From Solea solea (lineage: Eukaryota; Chordata; Actinopteri; Pleuronectiformes; Soleidae): a DNA stretch of 64,000 bases. The notes beneath the pieces were generated by a model. The model searched no databases, was not told the DNA's origin, and was given only the letters and a program-made list of their open reading frames with translations. The DNA lies in NCBI RefSeq assembly GCF_958295425.1, contig NC_081138.1, positions 19,404,886-19,468,885 on the forward strand, in the 5' to 3' direction. Positions 10,096 through 20,801 of the stretch are shown here, piece by piece (position 1 is the first letter of the stretch; the number at the start of each line of letters is the position of its first letter). Position numbers and translations under genes: made by a program.

Positions 10096-10828
10096 AGCAA
10101 CTATAATCTATGATTCAAATGTTTAATTTAACTACATTCTTTGTGAATTCTGATAACACAATATATGACCACAACATGCCTCAAATGTCCAAAATAAAGG
10201 TAAAACATCACAACTGCTGTTGTATCAGTTTTATCTATTACAAAAATCTTTCATATGAAGTCACTTACACAAACACACAGTCACAGAGGCAAATAAAGGA
10301 TCGCTAAAGCTGCATGAATGTCTGTTGCATGCAAACCTCAAAATGAGTTCACACAATGCCGATTAAGCCTGCCAGTTCCACAAGACTGTCTCTCTGTCTG
10401 TCACCCTCTCTTAGTATGACAGTGTTTTTAGTTTTTATGTCACCCAGCAACATTCCCCTGCTGCACACTGTGTGTGTATTTCTCATCACGACTGAGCAGG
10501 CAAGGCAGAAGAATCGCACTGTGTGAGTAAAGCAAGACAGCTTCATACAATTACACTATGGTTGAAAGCAACAAGAAGAGATTCAGAAGTGGATTCTACT
10601 GCCAAACCAAGCACTCCCTTAACACCTGCCTGCATGCGCCACAAACATCACAGCTGCTGTTCACTACACCATGCAGCTCCATCTTTACTAATGAGTGACG
10701 CTACATTAAAAGACAGATATTCAACACATACCTTACAGAAACACCGTCAGAAGGTAGTAGGTGTCTCTGCATATGTGGGTGAATGTGTGTGAGACAGTGG
10801 GGGAGACAGAGAAGACACAGTCAGCATA
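10096..10828. other. Spacer 2, proximal part
   Basis: Non-coding, near-identical to spacer 3. By eye the one clear substitution is gtagtagg here versus gtagaagg in the other spacers, near 10756. Confidence 0.7.
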
Positions 10829-11428
10829 TTTACATGCATTTTAAAAGTCAGAGTTGAGTGGGACGAAGACAATAATTCAGTTTTCTTAATGTAATATAAG
10901 TATGTTAGTCCTAGCCTTAATCAGACCAACTTACCTGGATAATGTGATACATAGTCCGATTACTCTTGCATGTATATGATTAGTCGGACTGGAGTCGGAC
11001 TTCACGTTCTGCACATGCACTAAAATGTCCTCCCTGCTCTTTGACCCGGAAGTAGAAGGAGATGACATAAACTGCAGACCTGTTGCCGGGAAAGAACAAA
11101 CACAATGGCGTCAGCGACAGCAAAAGCTACAGAGAAACACGATCCATCTCACTGTCCATCCCGCTGTTTGGTTTTCTGTGACGTAAAGGTCAACAGGAAA
11201 CTGATTCAATGTGCACTAGCTTATTGAGAGGCGGAGTCAGACGTACATGTCCAATAAATCTATTTTCTCCTCTGCATGTGTACTTGAATTCAGCAAGTTG
11301 TCCGATTGCCTGTCTTAGTCAGACTATGGACTTAGCTTGATTAAACTGTGCATGTTAACATGGGCAGCCCATGGCCAAGTGGAAAGGGAACTTGGATTGT
11401 TATCGGAGGGTTGCCAGTTAGAGTCCCT
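10829..11428. mobile_element. MITE (10829-11358) plus tRNA-like SINE head (11362-11428), spacer 2
   Basis: Same element pair as in spacer 1, same 530-bp length and same palindromic ends. It carries the 4-nt deletion in the internal frame. Confidence 0.6.
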
Positions 11429-11847
11429 ACTATCTTCCACTGATGCAAGAGTTTGAATAGGCCGTCTATCATCCAAACAGAGGGACACACAGACTTTGCT
11501 GCAACTTCAATAGCTTGTCATAAAAGGTGCATGGGGAATTTCAATTACACAGTCTTTAGAAACTATTTGGGTCACAAAAATTACATTTTTACACGTGTAT
11601 CTCTTTGGTAAAGGTTGTTAAAAACACCAGTATCGCAAAGTAACATGGAAAAAAAAGCTGAGGTCAGTGTGGCAGAGTAATTTGACACACAAAGACAAGA
11701 AAATGGCCCGAAAACTGCTGTGGAGGATTAGATGCCATGTTTAAAAAGAAGGTTTGTCTGTGGAGAACTCCCTACAAAGGTGTATTTAGGCCTTATAGTT
11801 TGGACCCCAGCCCATAATCCTCCTGTAGACACACCTGTAGAGAAGAG

Positions 11848-11854
11848 TATAAAG
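11848..11854 (+). promoter_or_regulatory. TATA box, hatching-enzyme copy 3
   Basis: TATAAAG 88 bp before the ATG, inner-type flank. Confidence 0.75.
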
Positions 11855-11935
11855 ACTCTGGACAGCACTGAGTCAAACATAGATCATCAGGAGTCTCTCC
11901 ACAGAAGCTCCACAGCCTCCAGACCAAACCTGAAG

Positions 11936-12715
11936 ATGACTCCCACTGTCAGCCTGCTGTTGCTGCTCCTGCTCGGCCTCTCTCAGGCTCATCCTCTCCA
12001 TGATGAAGGAAATGAAGATGAAGACGACGTTGACATCACCACCAGGATTCTAACCTCCAACAATGCCACAGATGAGATCCTGCTGGAAGGAGACCTGCTC
12101 GCTCCCAAAACCAGAAACGCCATGAAGTGCTGGTATCAGAGCTGCCAGTGGAAGAAAGGAAACAATGGTCTGGTGACAATCCCATTCACTGTGAGCAGTC
12201 AGTTCACCAGCTGGGAAAAGCAGAAGATCGACTCTGCCCTGAAGGTCTACCACAGCAGTACCTGCATCCGCTTTGTCCCCCGTCAGAACCAGTATGACTA
12301 CATCAGTATCGAGAACAGAGCTGGATGTTTCTCCGCTCTGGGCAGAGTGGGAGGAAGACAGGTGCTCTCTCTGAACAGACAGGGCTGCGTCTACCACGGT
12401 GTCGTCCTGCACGAGATCAACCACGCTCTGGGCTTCCAGCATGAGCAGACCAGGAGCGACCGTGACAACTATGTCAAGATCAACTGGGAGTACATTAACC
12501 CACAGAATGCCTACAACTTCTACAAGCAGGACACCAACAACCTGAACACTCCCTACGACTACTCCTCCATCATGCACTATGGAAGAACAGCCTTCACTGT
12601 CCAGTACGGGAGAGATACAATCACTCCCATCCCCAACCCCAATGTCCAGATCGGCCAGAGACGGGGCATGTCCCGCTCGGACATCATCAGGATCAACGCA
12701 CTCTATGGCTGCTAA
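11936..12715 (+). CDS. High choriolytic (hatching) enzyme, copy 3
   Basis: Intact single-exon gene for a 259-residue astacin precursor with an amino-acid sequence identical to copies 2 and 4. The nucleotide sequence looks identical to copy 2 wherever I compared it, and the unit period to both neighbours is exactly 2672 bp. All catalytic features are present (zinc motif 159-170, Met-turn 211-215, six Cys). It lacks the LINE-tail insertion of copy 2, so that insertion either post-dates the duplication or was lost from this copy by conversion. Confidence 0.92.
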   Translation: MTPTVSLLLLLLLGLSQAHPLHDEGNEDEDDVDITTRILTSNNATDEILLEGDLLAPKTRNAMKCWYQSCQWKKGNNGLVTIPFTVSSQFTSWEKQKIDSALKVYHSSTCIRFVPRQNQYDYISIENRAGCFSALGRVGGRQVLSLNRQGCVYHGVVLHEINHALGFQHEQTRSDRDNYVKINWEYINPQNAYNFYKQDTNNLNTPYDYSSIMHYGRTAFTVQYGRDTITPIPNPNVQIGQRRGMSRSDIIRINALYGC

Positions 12716-12761
12716 TAATGCTCATGTTAAATGTCCTGTTTGTGTTCTTTTTTCTGTCATT

Positions 12762-12767
12762 AATAAA
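12762..12767 (+). terminator. Polyadenylation signal, copy 3
   Basis: AATAAA 47 bp after the stop, inner-type 3' UTR. Confidence 0.75.
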
Positions 12768-13500
12768 AGCAACTATAATCTATGATTCAAATGTTTAATT
12801 TAACTACATTCTTTGTGAATTCTGATAACACAATATATGACCACAACATGCCTCAAATGTCCAAAATAAAGGTAAAACATCACAACTGCTGTTGTATCAG
12901 TTTTATCTATTACAAAAATCTTTCATATGAAGTCACTTACACAAACACACAGTCACAGAGGCAAATAAAGGATCGCTAAAGCTGCATGAATGTCTGTTGC
13001 ATGCAAACCTCAAAATGAGTTCACACAATGCCGATTAAGCCTGCCAGTTCCACAAGACTGTCTCTCTGTCTGTCACCCTCTCTTAGTATGACAGTGTTTT
13101 TAGTTTTTATGTCACCCAGCAACATTCCCCTGCTGCACACTGTGTGTGTATTTCTCATCACGACTGAGCAGGCAAGGCAGAAGAATCGCACTGTGTGAGT
13201 AAAGCAAGACAGCTTCATACAATTACACTATGGTTGAAAGCAACAAGAAGAGATTCAGAAGTGGATTCTACTGCCAAACCAAGCACTCCCTTAACACCTG
13301 CCTGCATGCGCCACAAACATCACAGCTGCTGTTCACTACACCATGCAGCTCCATCTTTACTAATGAGTGACGCTACATTAAAAGACAGATATTCAACACA
13401 TACCTTACAGAAACACCGTCAGAAGGTAGAAGGTGTCTCTGCATATGTGGGTGAATGTGTGTGAGACAGTGGGGGAGACAGAGAAGACACAGTCAGCATA
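12768..13500. other. Spacer 3, proximal part
   Basis: Non-coding, near-identical to spacer 2. Confidence 0.7.
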
Positions 13501-14100
13501 TTTACATGCATTTTAAAAGTCAGAGTTGAGTGGGACGAAGACAATAATTCAGTTTTCTTAATGTAATATAAGTATGTTAGTCCTAGCCTTAATCAGACCA
13601 ACTTACCTGGATAATGTGATACATAGTCCGATTACTCTTGCATGTATATGATTAGTCGGACTGGAGTCGGACTTCACGTTCTGCACATGCACTAAAATGT
13701 CCTCCCTGCTCTTTGACCCGGAAGTAGAAGGAGATGACATAAACTGCAGACCTGTTGCCGGGAAAGAACAAACACAATGGCGTCAGCGACAGCAAAAGCT
13801 ACAGAGAAACACGATCCATCTCACTGTCCATCCCGCTGTTTGGTTTTCTGTGACGTAAAGGTCAACAGGAAACTGATTCAATGTGCACTAGCTTATTGAG
13901 AGGCGGAGTCAGACGTACATGTCCAATAAATCTATTTTCTCCTCTGCATGTGTACTTGAATTCAGCAAGTTGTCCGATTGCCTGTCTTAGTCAGACTATG
14001 GACTTAGCTTGATTAAACTGTGCATGTTAACATGGGCAGCCCATGGCCAAGTGGAAAGGGAACTTGGATTGTTATCGGAGGGTTGCCAGTTAGAGTCCCT
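13501..14100. mobile_element. MITE (13501-14030) plus tRNA-like SINE head (14034-14100), spacer 3
   Basis: Same 530-bp MITE and SINE head as in spacers 1 and 2, with the 4-nt deletion. Confidence 0.6.
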
Positions 14101-14519
14101 ACTATCTTCCACTGATGCAAGAGTTTGAATAGGCCGTCTATCATCCAAACAGAGGGACACACAGACTTTGCTGCAACTTCAATAGCTTGTCATAAAAGGT
14201 GCATGGGGAATTTCAATTACACAGTCTTTAGAAACTATTTGGGTCACAAAAATTACATTTTTACACGTGTATCTCTTTGGTAAAGGTTGTTAAAAACACC
14301 AGTATCGCAAAGTAACATGGAAAAAAAAGCTGAGGTCAGTGTGGCAGAGTAATTTGACACACAAAGACAAGAAAATGGCCCGAAAACTGCTGTGGAGGAT
14401 TAGATGCCATGTTTAAAAAGAAGGTTTGTCTGTGGAGAACTCCCTACAAAGGTGTATTTAGGCCTTATAGTTTGGACCCCAGCCCATAATCCTCCTGTAG
14501 ACACACCTGTAGAGAAGAG

Positions 14520-14526
14520 TATAAAG
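14520..14526 (+). promoter_or_regulatory. TATA box, hatching-enzyme copy 4
   Basis: TATAAAG 88 bp before the ATG, inner-type flank. Confidence 0.75.
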
Positions 14527-14607
14527 ACTCTGGACAGCACTGAGTCAAACATAGATCATCAGGAGTCTCTCCACAGAAGCTCCACAGCCTCCAGACCAAA
14601 CCTGAAG

Positions 14608-15387
14608 ATGACTCCCACTGTCAGCCTGCTGTTGCTGCTCCTGCTCGGCCTCTCTCAGGCTCATCCTCTCCATGATGAAGGAAATGAAGATGAAGACGAC
14701 GTTGACATCACCACCAGGATTCTAACCTCCAACAATGCCACAGATGAGATCCTGCTGGAAGGAGACCTGCTCGCTCCCAAAACCAGAAACGCCATGAAGT
14801 GCTGGTATCAGAGCTGCCAGTGGAAGAAAGGAAACAATGGTCTGGTGACAATCCCATTCACTGTGAGCAGTCAGTTCACCAGCTGGGAAAAGCAGAAGAT
14901 CGACTCTGCCCTGAAGGTCTACCACAGCAGTACCTGCATCCGCTTTGTCCCCCGTCAGAACCAGTATGACTACATCAGCATCGAGAACAGAGCTGGATGT
15001 TTCTCCGCTCTGGGCAGAGTGGGAGGAAGACAGGTGCTCTCTCTGAACAGACAGGGCTGCGTCTACCACGGTGTCGTCCTGCACGAGATCAACCACGCTC
15101 TGGGCTTCCAGCATGAGCAGACCAGGAGCGACCGTGACAACTATGTCAAGATCAACTGGGAGTACATTAACCCACAGAATGCCTACAACTTCTACAAGCA
15201 GGACACCAACAACCTGAACACTCCCTACGACTACTCCTCCATCATGCACTATGGAAGAACAGCCTTCACTGTCCAGTACGGGAGAGATACAATCACTCCC
15301 ATCCCCAACCCCAATGTCCAGATCGGCCAGAGACGGGGCATGTCCCGCTCGGACATCATCAGGATCAACGCCCTCTATGGCTGCTAA
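14608..15387 (+). CDS. High choriolytic (hatching) enzyme, copy 4
   Basis: Intact single-exon 259-residue astacin precursor, identical in protein to copies 2 and 3. It is the point in the array where silent markers change. It has 'catcagcatcgag', as in copies 5 and 6, where copies 1-3 have 'catcagtatcgag', and 'aacgccctctatgg' near the stop, as in copy 1. The gene is therefore a mosaic of neighbouring types, which suggests gene conversion. Catalytic residues are unchanged. Confidence 0.92.
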   Translation: MTPTVSLLLLLLLGLSQAHPLHDEGNEDEDDVDITTRILTSNNATDEILLEGDLLAPKTRNAMKCWYQSCQWKKGNNGLVTIPFTVSSQFTSWEKQKIDSALKVYHSSTCIRFVPRQNQYDYISIENRAGCFSALGRVGGRQVLSLNRQGCVYHGVVLHEINHALGFQHEQTRSDRDNYVKINWEYINPQNAYNFYKQDTNNLNTPYDYSSIMHYGRTAFTVQYGRDTITPIPNPNVQIGQRRGMSRSDIIRINALYGC

Positions 15388-15433
15388 TAATGCTAATGTT
15401 AAATGTCCTGTTTGTGTTCTTTTTTCTGTCATT

Positions 15434-15439
15434 AATAAA
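15434..15439 (+). terminator. Polyadenylation signal, copy 4
   Basis: AATAAA 47 bp after the stop. The 3' UTR is inner-type with private changes ('ctaagatacaaatg'). Confidence 0.75.
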
Positions 15440-16173
15440 AAGCAACTATAATCTAAGATACAAATGTTTAATTTAACTAAATTCTTTGTGAATTCTGATA
15501 ACACAATATATGACCACAACATGCCTCAAATGTCCAAAATAAAGGTAAAACATCACAACTGCTGTTGTATCAGTTTTATCTATTACAAAAATCTTTCATA
15601 TGAAGTCACTTACACAAACACACAGTCACAGAGGCAAATAAAGGATTGCTAAAGCTGCATGAATGTCTGTTGCATGCAAACCTCAAAATGAGTTCACACA
15701 ATGCCGATTAAGCCTGCCAGTTCCACAAGACTGTCTCTCTGTCTGTCACCCTCTCTTAGTATGACAGTGTTTTTAGTTTTTATGTCACCCAGCAACATTC
15801 CCATGCTGCACACAGTGTGTGTATTTCTCATCACGACTGAGCAGGCAAGGCAGAAGAATCGCACTGTGTGAGTAAAGTAAGACAGCTTCATACAATTACA
15901 CTATGGTTGAAAGCAACAAGAAGAGATTCAGAAGTGGATTCTACTGCCAAACCAAGCACTCCCTTAACACCTGCCTGCATGCGCCACAAACATCACAGCT
16001 GCTGTTCACTACACCATGCAGCTCCATCTTTACTAATGAGTGACGCTACATTAAAAGACAGATATTCAACACATACCTTACAGAAACACCGTCAGAAGGT
16101 AGAAGGTGTCTCTGCATATGTGGGTGAATGTGTGTGAGACAGTGGGGGAGACAGAGAAGACACAGTCAGCATA
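15440..16173. other. Spacer 4, proximal part
   Basis: Non-coding, same layout as spacers 1-3 with a few private substitutions (for example agtaaagtaagac near 15873). Confidence 0.7.
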
Positions 16174-16777
16174 TTTACATGCATTTTAAAAGTCAGAGTT
16201 GAGTGGGACGAAGACAATAATTCAGTTTTCTTAATGTAATATAAGTATGTTAGTCCTAGCCTTAATCAGACCAACTTACCTGGATAATGTGATACATAGT
16301 CCGATTACTCTTGCATGTATATGATTAGTCGGACTGGAGTCGGACTTCACGTTCTGCACATGCACTAAAATGTCCTCCCTGCTCTTTGACCCGGAAGTAG
16401 AAGGAGATGACATAAACTGCAGACCTGTTGCCGGGAAAGAACAAACACAATGGCGTCAGCGACAGCAAAAGCTACAGAAAAACACTCACGATCCATCTCA
16501 CTGTCCATCCCGCTGTTTGGTTTTCTGTGACGTAAAGGTCAACAGGAAACTGATTCAATGTGCACTAGCTTATTGAGAGGCGGAGTCAGACGTATATGTC
16601 CAATAAATCTATTTTCTCCTCTGCATGTGTACTTGAATTCAGCAAGTTGTCCGATTGCCTGTCTTAGTCAGACTATGGACTTAGCTTGATTAAACTGTGC
16701 ATGTTAACATGGGCAGCCCATGGCCAAGTGGAAAGGGAACTTGGATTGTTATCGGAGGGTTGCCAGTTAGAGTCCCT
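16174..16777. mobile_element. MITE (16174-16707) plus tRNA-like SINE head (16711-16777), spacer 4
   Basis: The MITE is 534 bp, with the extra CTCA that spacers 1-3 lack. This keeps open a 68-codon plus-strand frame (16370-16576) ending in RKLIQCALAY. Confidence 0.6.
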
Positions 16778-17196
16778 ACTATCTTCCACTGATACAAGAG
16801 TTTGAATAGGCCGTCTATCATCCAAACAGAGGGACACACAGACTTTGCTGCAACTTCAATAGCTTGTCATAAAAGGTGCATGGGGAATTTCAATTACACA
16901 GTCTTTAGAAACTATTTGGGTCACAAAAATTACATTTTTACACGTGTATCTCTTTGGTAAAGGTTGTTAAAAACACCAGTATCGCAAAGTAACATGGAAA
17001 AAAAAGCTGAGGTCAGTGTGGCAGAGTAATTTGACACACAAAGACAAGAAAATGGCCCGAAAACTGCTGTGGAGGATTAGATGCCATGTTTAAAAAGAAG
17101 GTTTGTCTGTGGAGAACTCCCTACAAAGGTGTATTTAGGCCTAATAGTTTGGACCCCAGCCCATAATCCTCCTGTAGACACACCTGTAGAGAAGAG

Positions 17197-17203
17197 TATA
17201 AAG
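17197..17203 (+). promoter_or_regulatory. TATA box, hatching-enzyme copy 5
   Basis: TATAAAG 88 bp before the ATG, inner-type flank. Confidence 0.75.
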
Positions 17204-17284
17204 ACTCTGGACAGCACTGAGTCAAACATAGATCATCAGGAGTCTCTCCACAGAAGCTCCACAGCCTCCAGACCAAACTTGAAG

Positions 17285-18064
17285 ATGACTCCCAATGTCA
17301 GCCTGCTGTTGCTGCTCCTGCTCGGCCTCTCTCAGGCTCATCCTCTCCATGATGAAGGAAATGAAGATGAAGACGACGTTGACATCACCACCAGGATTCT
17401 GACCTCCAACAACGCCACAAATGAGATCCTGCTGGAAGGAGACCTGCTTGCTCCCAAAACCAGAAACGCCATGAAGTGCTGGTATCAGAGCTGCCAGTGG
17501 AAGAAAGGAAACAATGGTCTGGTGACAATCCCATTCACTGTGAGCAGTCAGTTCACCAGCTGGGAAAAGCAGAAGATCGACTCTGCCCTGAAGGTCTACC
17601 ACAGCAGTACCTGCATCCGCTTTGTCCCCCGTCAGAACCAGTATGACTACATCAGCATCGAGAACAGAGCTGGATGTTTCTCCGCTCTGGGCAGAGTGGG
17701 AGGAAGACAGGTGCTCTCTCTGAACAGACAGGGCTGCGTCTACCACGGTGTCGTCCTGCACGAGATCAACCACGCTCTGGGCTTCCAGCATGAGCAGACC
17801 AGGAGCGACCGTGACAACTATGTCAAGATCAACTGGGAGTACATTAACCCACAGAATGCCTACAACTTCTACAAGCAGGACACCAACAACCTGAACACTC
17901 CCTACGACTACTCCTCCATCATGCACTATGGAAGAACAGCCTTCACTGTCCAGTACGGGAGAGATACAATCACTCCCATCCCCAACCCCAATGTCCAGAT
18001 CGGCCAGAGACGGGGCATGTCCCGCTCGGACATCATCAGGATCAACGCACTCTATGGCTGCTAA
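17285..18064 (+). CDS. High choriolytic (hatching) enzyme, copy 5
   Basis: Intact single-exon 259-residue astacin precursor. It differs from copies 2-4 at Asn4 (signal peptide, Thr in the others) and Asn46 (propeptide, Asp in the others), so the mature enzyme should be identical to copies 2-4. Zinc motif, Met-turn and all six Cys are intact. Silent sites 'ctgacctccaacaacgcc' are shared with copy 6. The N43 sequon in the propeptide is kept. Confidence 0.92.
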   Translation: MTPNVSLLLLLLLGLSQAHPLHDEGNEDEDDVDITTRILTSNNATNEILLEGDLLAPKTRNAMKCWYQSCQWKKGNNGLVTIPFTVSSQFTSWEKQKIDSALKVYHSSTCIRFVPRQNQYDYISIENRAGCFSALGRVGGRQVLSLNRQGCVYHGVVLHEINHALGFQHEQTRSDRDNYVKINWEYINPQNAYNFYKQDTNNLNTPYDYSSIMHYGRTAFTVQYGRDTITPIPNPNVQIGQRRGMSRSDIIRINALYGC

Positions 18065-18110
18065 TAATGCTCATGTTAAATGTCCTGTTTGTGTTCTTTT
18101 TTCTGTCATT

Positions 18111-18116
18111 AATAAA
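18111..18116 (+). terminator. Polyadenylation signal, copy 5
   Basis: AATAAA 47 bp after the stop, inner-type 3' UTR. Confidence 0.75.
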
Positions 18117-18850
18117 AAGCAACTATAATCTATGATTCAAATGTTTAATTTAACTACATTCTTTGTGAATTCTGATAACACAATATATGACCACAACATG
18201 CCTCAAATGTCCACAATAAAGGTAAAACATCACAACTGCTGTTGTATCAGTTTTATCTGTTACAAAAATCTTTCATATGAAGTCATTTACACAAACACAC
18301 AGTCACAGAGGCAAATAAAGGATCGCTAAAGCTGCATGAATGTCTGTTGCATGCAAACCTCAAAATGAGTTCACACAATGCTGATTAAGCCTGCCAGTTC
18401 CACAAGACTCTCTCTCTGTCCGTCACCCTCTCTCAGTATGACAGTGTTTTTAGTTTTTATGCCACCCAGCAACATTCCCATGCTGCACACTGTGTGTGTA
18501 TTTCTCATCACGACTGAGCAGGCAAGGCAGAAGAATCGCACTGTGTGAGTAAAGCAAGACAGCTTCATACAATATCACTATGGTTGAAAGCAACAAGAAG
18601 AGATTCAGAAGTGGATTCTACTGCCAAACCAAGCACTCCCTTAACAACTGCCTGCATGCGCCACAAACATCACAGCTGCTGTTCACTACACCATGCAGCT
18701 CCATCTTTACTAATGAGTGACGCTACATTAAAAGACAGATATTCAACACATACCTTACAGAAGCACCGTCAGAAGGTAGAAGGTGTCTCTGCATATGTGG
18801 GTAAATGTGTGTGAGACAGTGGGGGAGACAGAGAAGACACAGTCAGCATA
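18117..18850. other. Spacer 5, proximal part
   Basis: Non-coding and somewhat more diverged from the other internal spacers (for example caatatcactatgg near 18570). Confidence 0.7.
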
Positions 18851-19454
18851 TTTACATGCATTTTAAAAGTCAGATTTGAGTGGGACGAAGACAATAATTC
18901 AGTTTCCTTAATGTCATATAAGTATGTTAGTCCTAGCCTTAATCAGACCAACTTACCTGGATAATGTGATACATAGTCCGATTACTCTTGCATGTATATG
19001 ATTAGTCGGACTGGAGTCGGACTTCACGTTCTGCACATGCACAAAAATGTCATGCCCGCTCTTTGACCCGGAAGTAGAAGGAGATGACATAAACTGCAGA
19101 CCTGTTGCCGGGAAAGAACAAACACAATGGCGTCAGCGACAGCAAAAGCTACAGAAAAACACTCACGATCCATCTCACTGTCCATCCCGCTGTTTGGTTT
19201 TCTGTGACGTAAAGGTCAACAGGAAACTGATTCAATGTGCACTAGCTTATTGAGAGGCGGAGTCAGACGTATATGTCCAATAAATCTATTTTCTCCTCTG
19301 CATGTGTACTTGAATTCAGCAAGTTGTCCGATTGCCTGTCTTAGTCAGACTATGGACTTAGCTTGATTAAACTGTGCATGTTAACATGGGCAGCCCATGG
19401 CCAAGTGGAAAGGGAACTTGGATTGTTATCGGAAGGTTGCCAGTTAGAGTCCCT
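18851..19454. mobile_element. MITE (18851-19384) plus tRNA-like SINE head (19388-19454), spacer 5
   Basis: 534-bp MITE of the spacer-4 type with the CTCA segment. The 68-codon frame is open at 19047-19253 and ends RKLIQCALAY. Confidence 0.6.
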
Positions 19455-19879
19455 ACTATCTTCCACTGATGCAAGAGTTTGAATAGGCCGTCTATCATCC
19501 AAACAGAGGGACACACAGACTTTGCTGCAACTTCAATAGCTTGTCATAAAAGGTGCATGGGGAATTTCAATTACACAGTCTTTAGAAACTATTTGGGTCA
19601 CAAAAATTACATTTTTACACGTGTATCTCTTTGGTAAAGGTTGTTTTTTTGGTCAACACCAGTATAGCAAAGTAACATGGAAAAAAAAGCTGAGGTCAGT
19701 GTGGCAGAGTAATTTGACACACAAAGACAAGAAAATGGCCTGAAAACTGCTGTGGAGGATTAGATGCCATGTTTAAAAAGAAGGTTTGTCCGTGGAGAAC
19801 TCCTTACAAAGGTGTATTTAGGCCTAATAGTTTGGACCCCAGCCCATAATCCTCCTGCAGACACACCTATAGTGGAGAG

Positions 19880-19886
19880 TATAAAG
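19880..19886 (+). promoter_or_regulatory. TATA box, hatching-enzyme copy 6
   Basis: TATAAAG 88 bp before the ATG. The flank is the outer type ('cacctatagtggagag'), as in copy 1. Confidence 0.75.
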
Positions 19887-19967
19887 AATCTGGACAGCAC
19901 TGAGTCAAACATAGATCATCAGGAGTCTCTCCACAGAAGCTCCACAGCCTCCAGACCAACCCTGAAG

Positions 19968-20747
19968 ATGACTCCCACTGTCAGCCTGCTGTTGCTGCTC
20001 CTGCTCGGCCTCTCTCGGGCTCATCCTCTCCATGATGAAGGAAATGAAGATGAAGACGACGTTGACATCACCACCAGGATTCTGACCTCCAACAACGCCA
20101 CAGATGAGATCCTGCTGGAAGGAGACCTGCTCGCTCCCAAAACCAGAAACGCCATGAAGTGCTGGTATCAGAGCTGCCAGTGGAAGAAAGGAAACAATGG
20201 TCTGGTGACAATCCCATTCACTGTGAGCAGTCAGTTCACCAGCTGGGAAAAGCAGAAGATCGACTCTGCCCTGAAGGTCTACCACAGCAGTACCTGCATC
20301 CGCTTTGTCCCCCGTCAGAACCAGTATGACTACATCAGCATCGAGAACAGAGCTGGATGTTTCTCCGCTCTGGGCAGAGTGGGAGGAAGACAGGTGCTCT
20401 CTCTGAACAGACAGGGCTGCGTCTACCACGGTGTCGTCCTGCACGAGATCAACCACGCTCTGGGCTTCCAGCATGAGCAGACCAGGAGCGACCGTGACAA
20501 CTATGTCAAGATCAACTGGGAGTACATTAACCCACAGAATGCCTACAACTTCTACAAGCAGGACACCAACAACCTGAACACTCCCTACGACTACTCCTCC
20601 ATCATGCACTATGGAAGAACAGCCTTCACTGTCCAGTACGGGAGAGATACAATCACTCCCATCCCCAACCCCAATGTCCAGATCGGCCAGAGACGGGGCA
20701 TGTCCCACTCGGACATCATCAGGATCAACGCACTCTATGGCTGCTAA
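19968..20747 (+). CDS. High choriolytic (hatching) enzyme, copy 6
   Basis: Intact single-exon 259-residue astacin precursor and the last gene of the array. It differs from copies 2-4 at Arg17 (Gln in the others), next to the expected signal-peptidase site, and His247 (Arg in the others) near the C-terminus. Zinc ligands, catalytic Glu160, Met-turn and six Cys are intact. Promoter and 3' UTR haplotypes match copy 1, while coding silent sites match copy 5, so it is a mosaic. A basic residue at position -2 of the signal cleavage site may alter processing; this is an inference. Confidence 0.92.
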   Translation: MTPTVSLLLLLLLGLSRAHPLHDEGNEDEDDVDITTRILTSNNATDEILLEGDLLAPKTRNAMKCWYQSCQWKKGNNGLVTIPFTVSSQFTSWEKQKIDSALKVYHSSTCIRFVPRQNQYDYISIENRAGCFSALGRVGGRQVLSLNRQGCVYHGVVLHEINHALGFQHEQTRSDRDNYVKINWEYINPQNAYNFYKQDTNNLNTPYDYSSIMHYGRTAFTVQYGRDTITPIPNPNVQIGQRRGMSHSDIIRINALYGC

Positions 20748-20795
20748 TAATGCTAATGTTAAATGTCCTGTTTGTGTTCCTTTTTTTCTGCCATT

Positions 20796-20801
20796 AATAA
20801 A
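20796..20801 (+). terminator. Polyadenylation signal, copy 6
   Basis: AATAAA 49 bp after the stop. The 3' UTR is of the copy-1 type. Confidence 0.75.
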
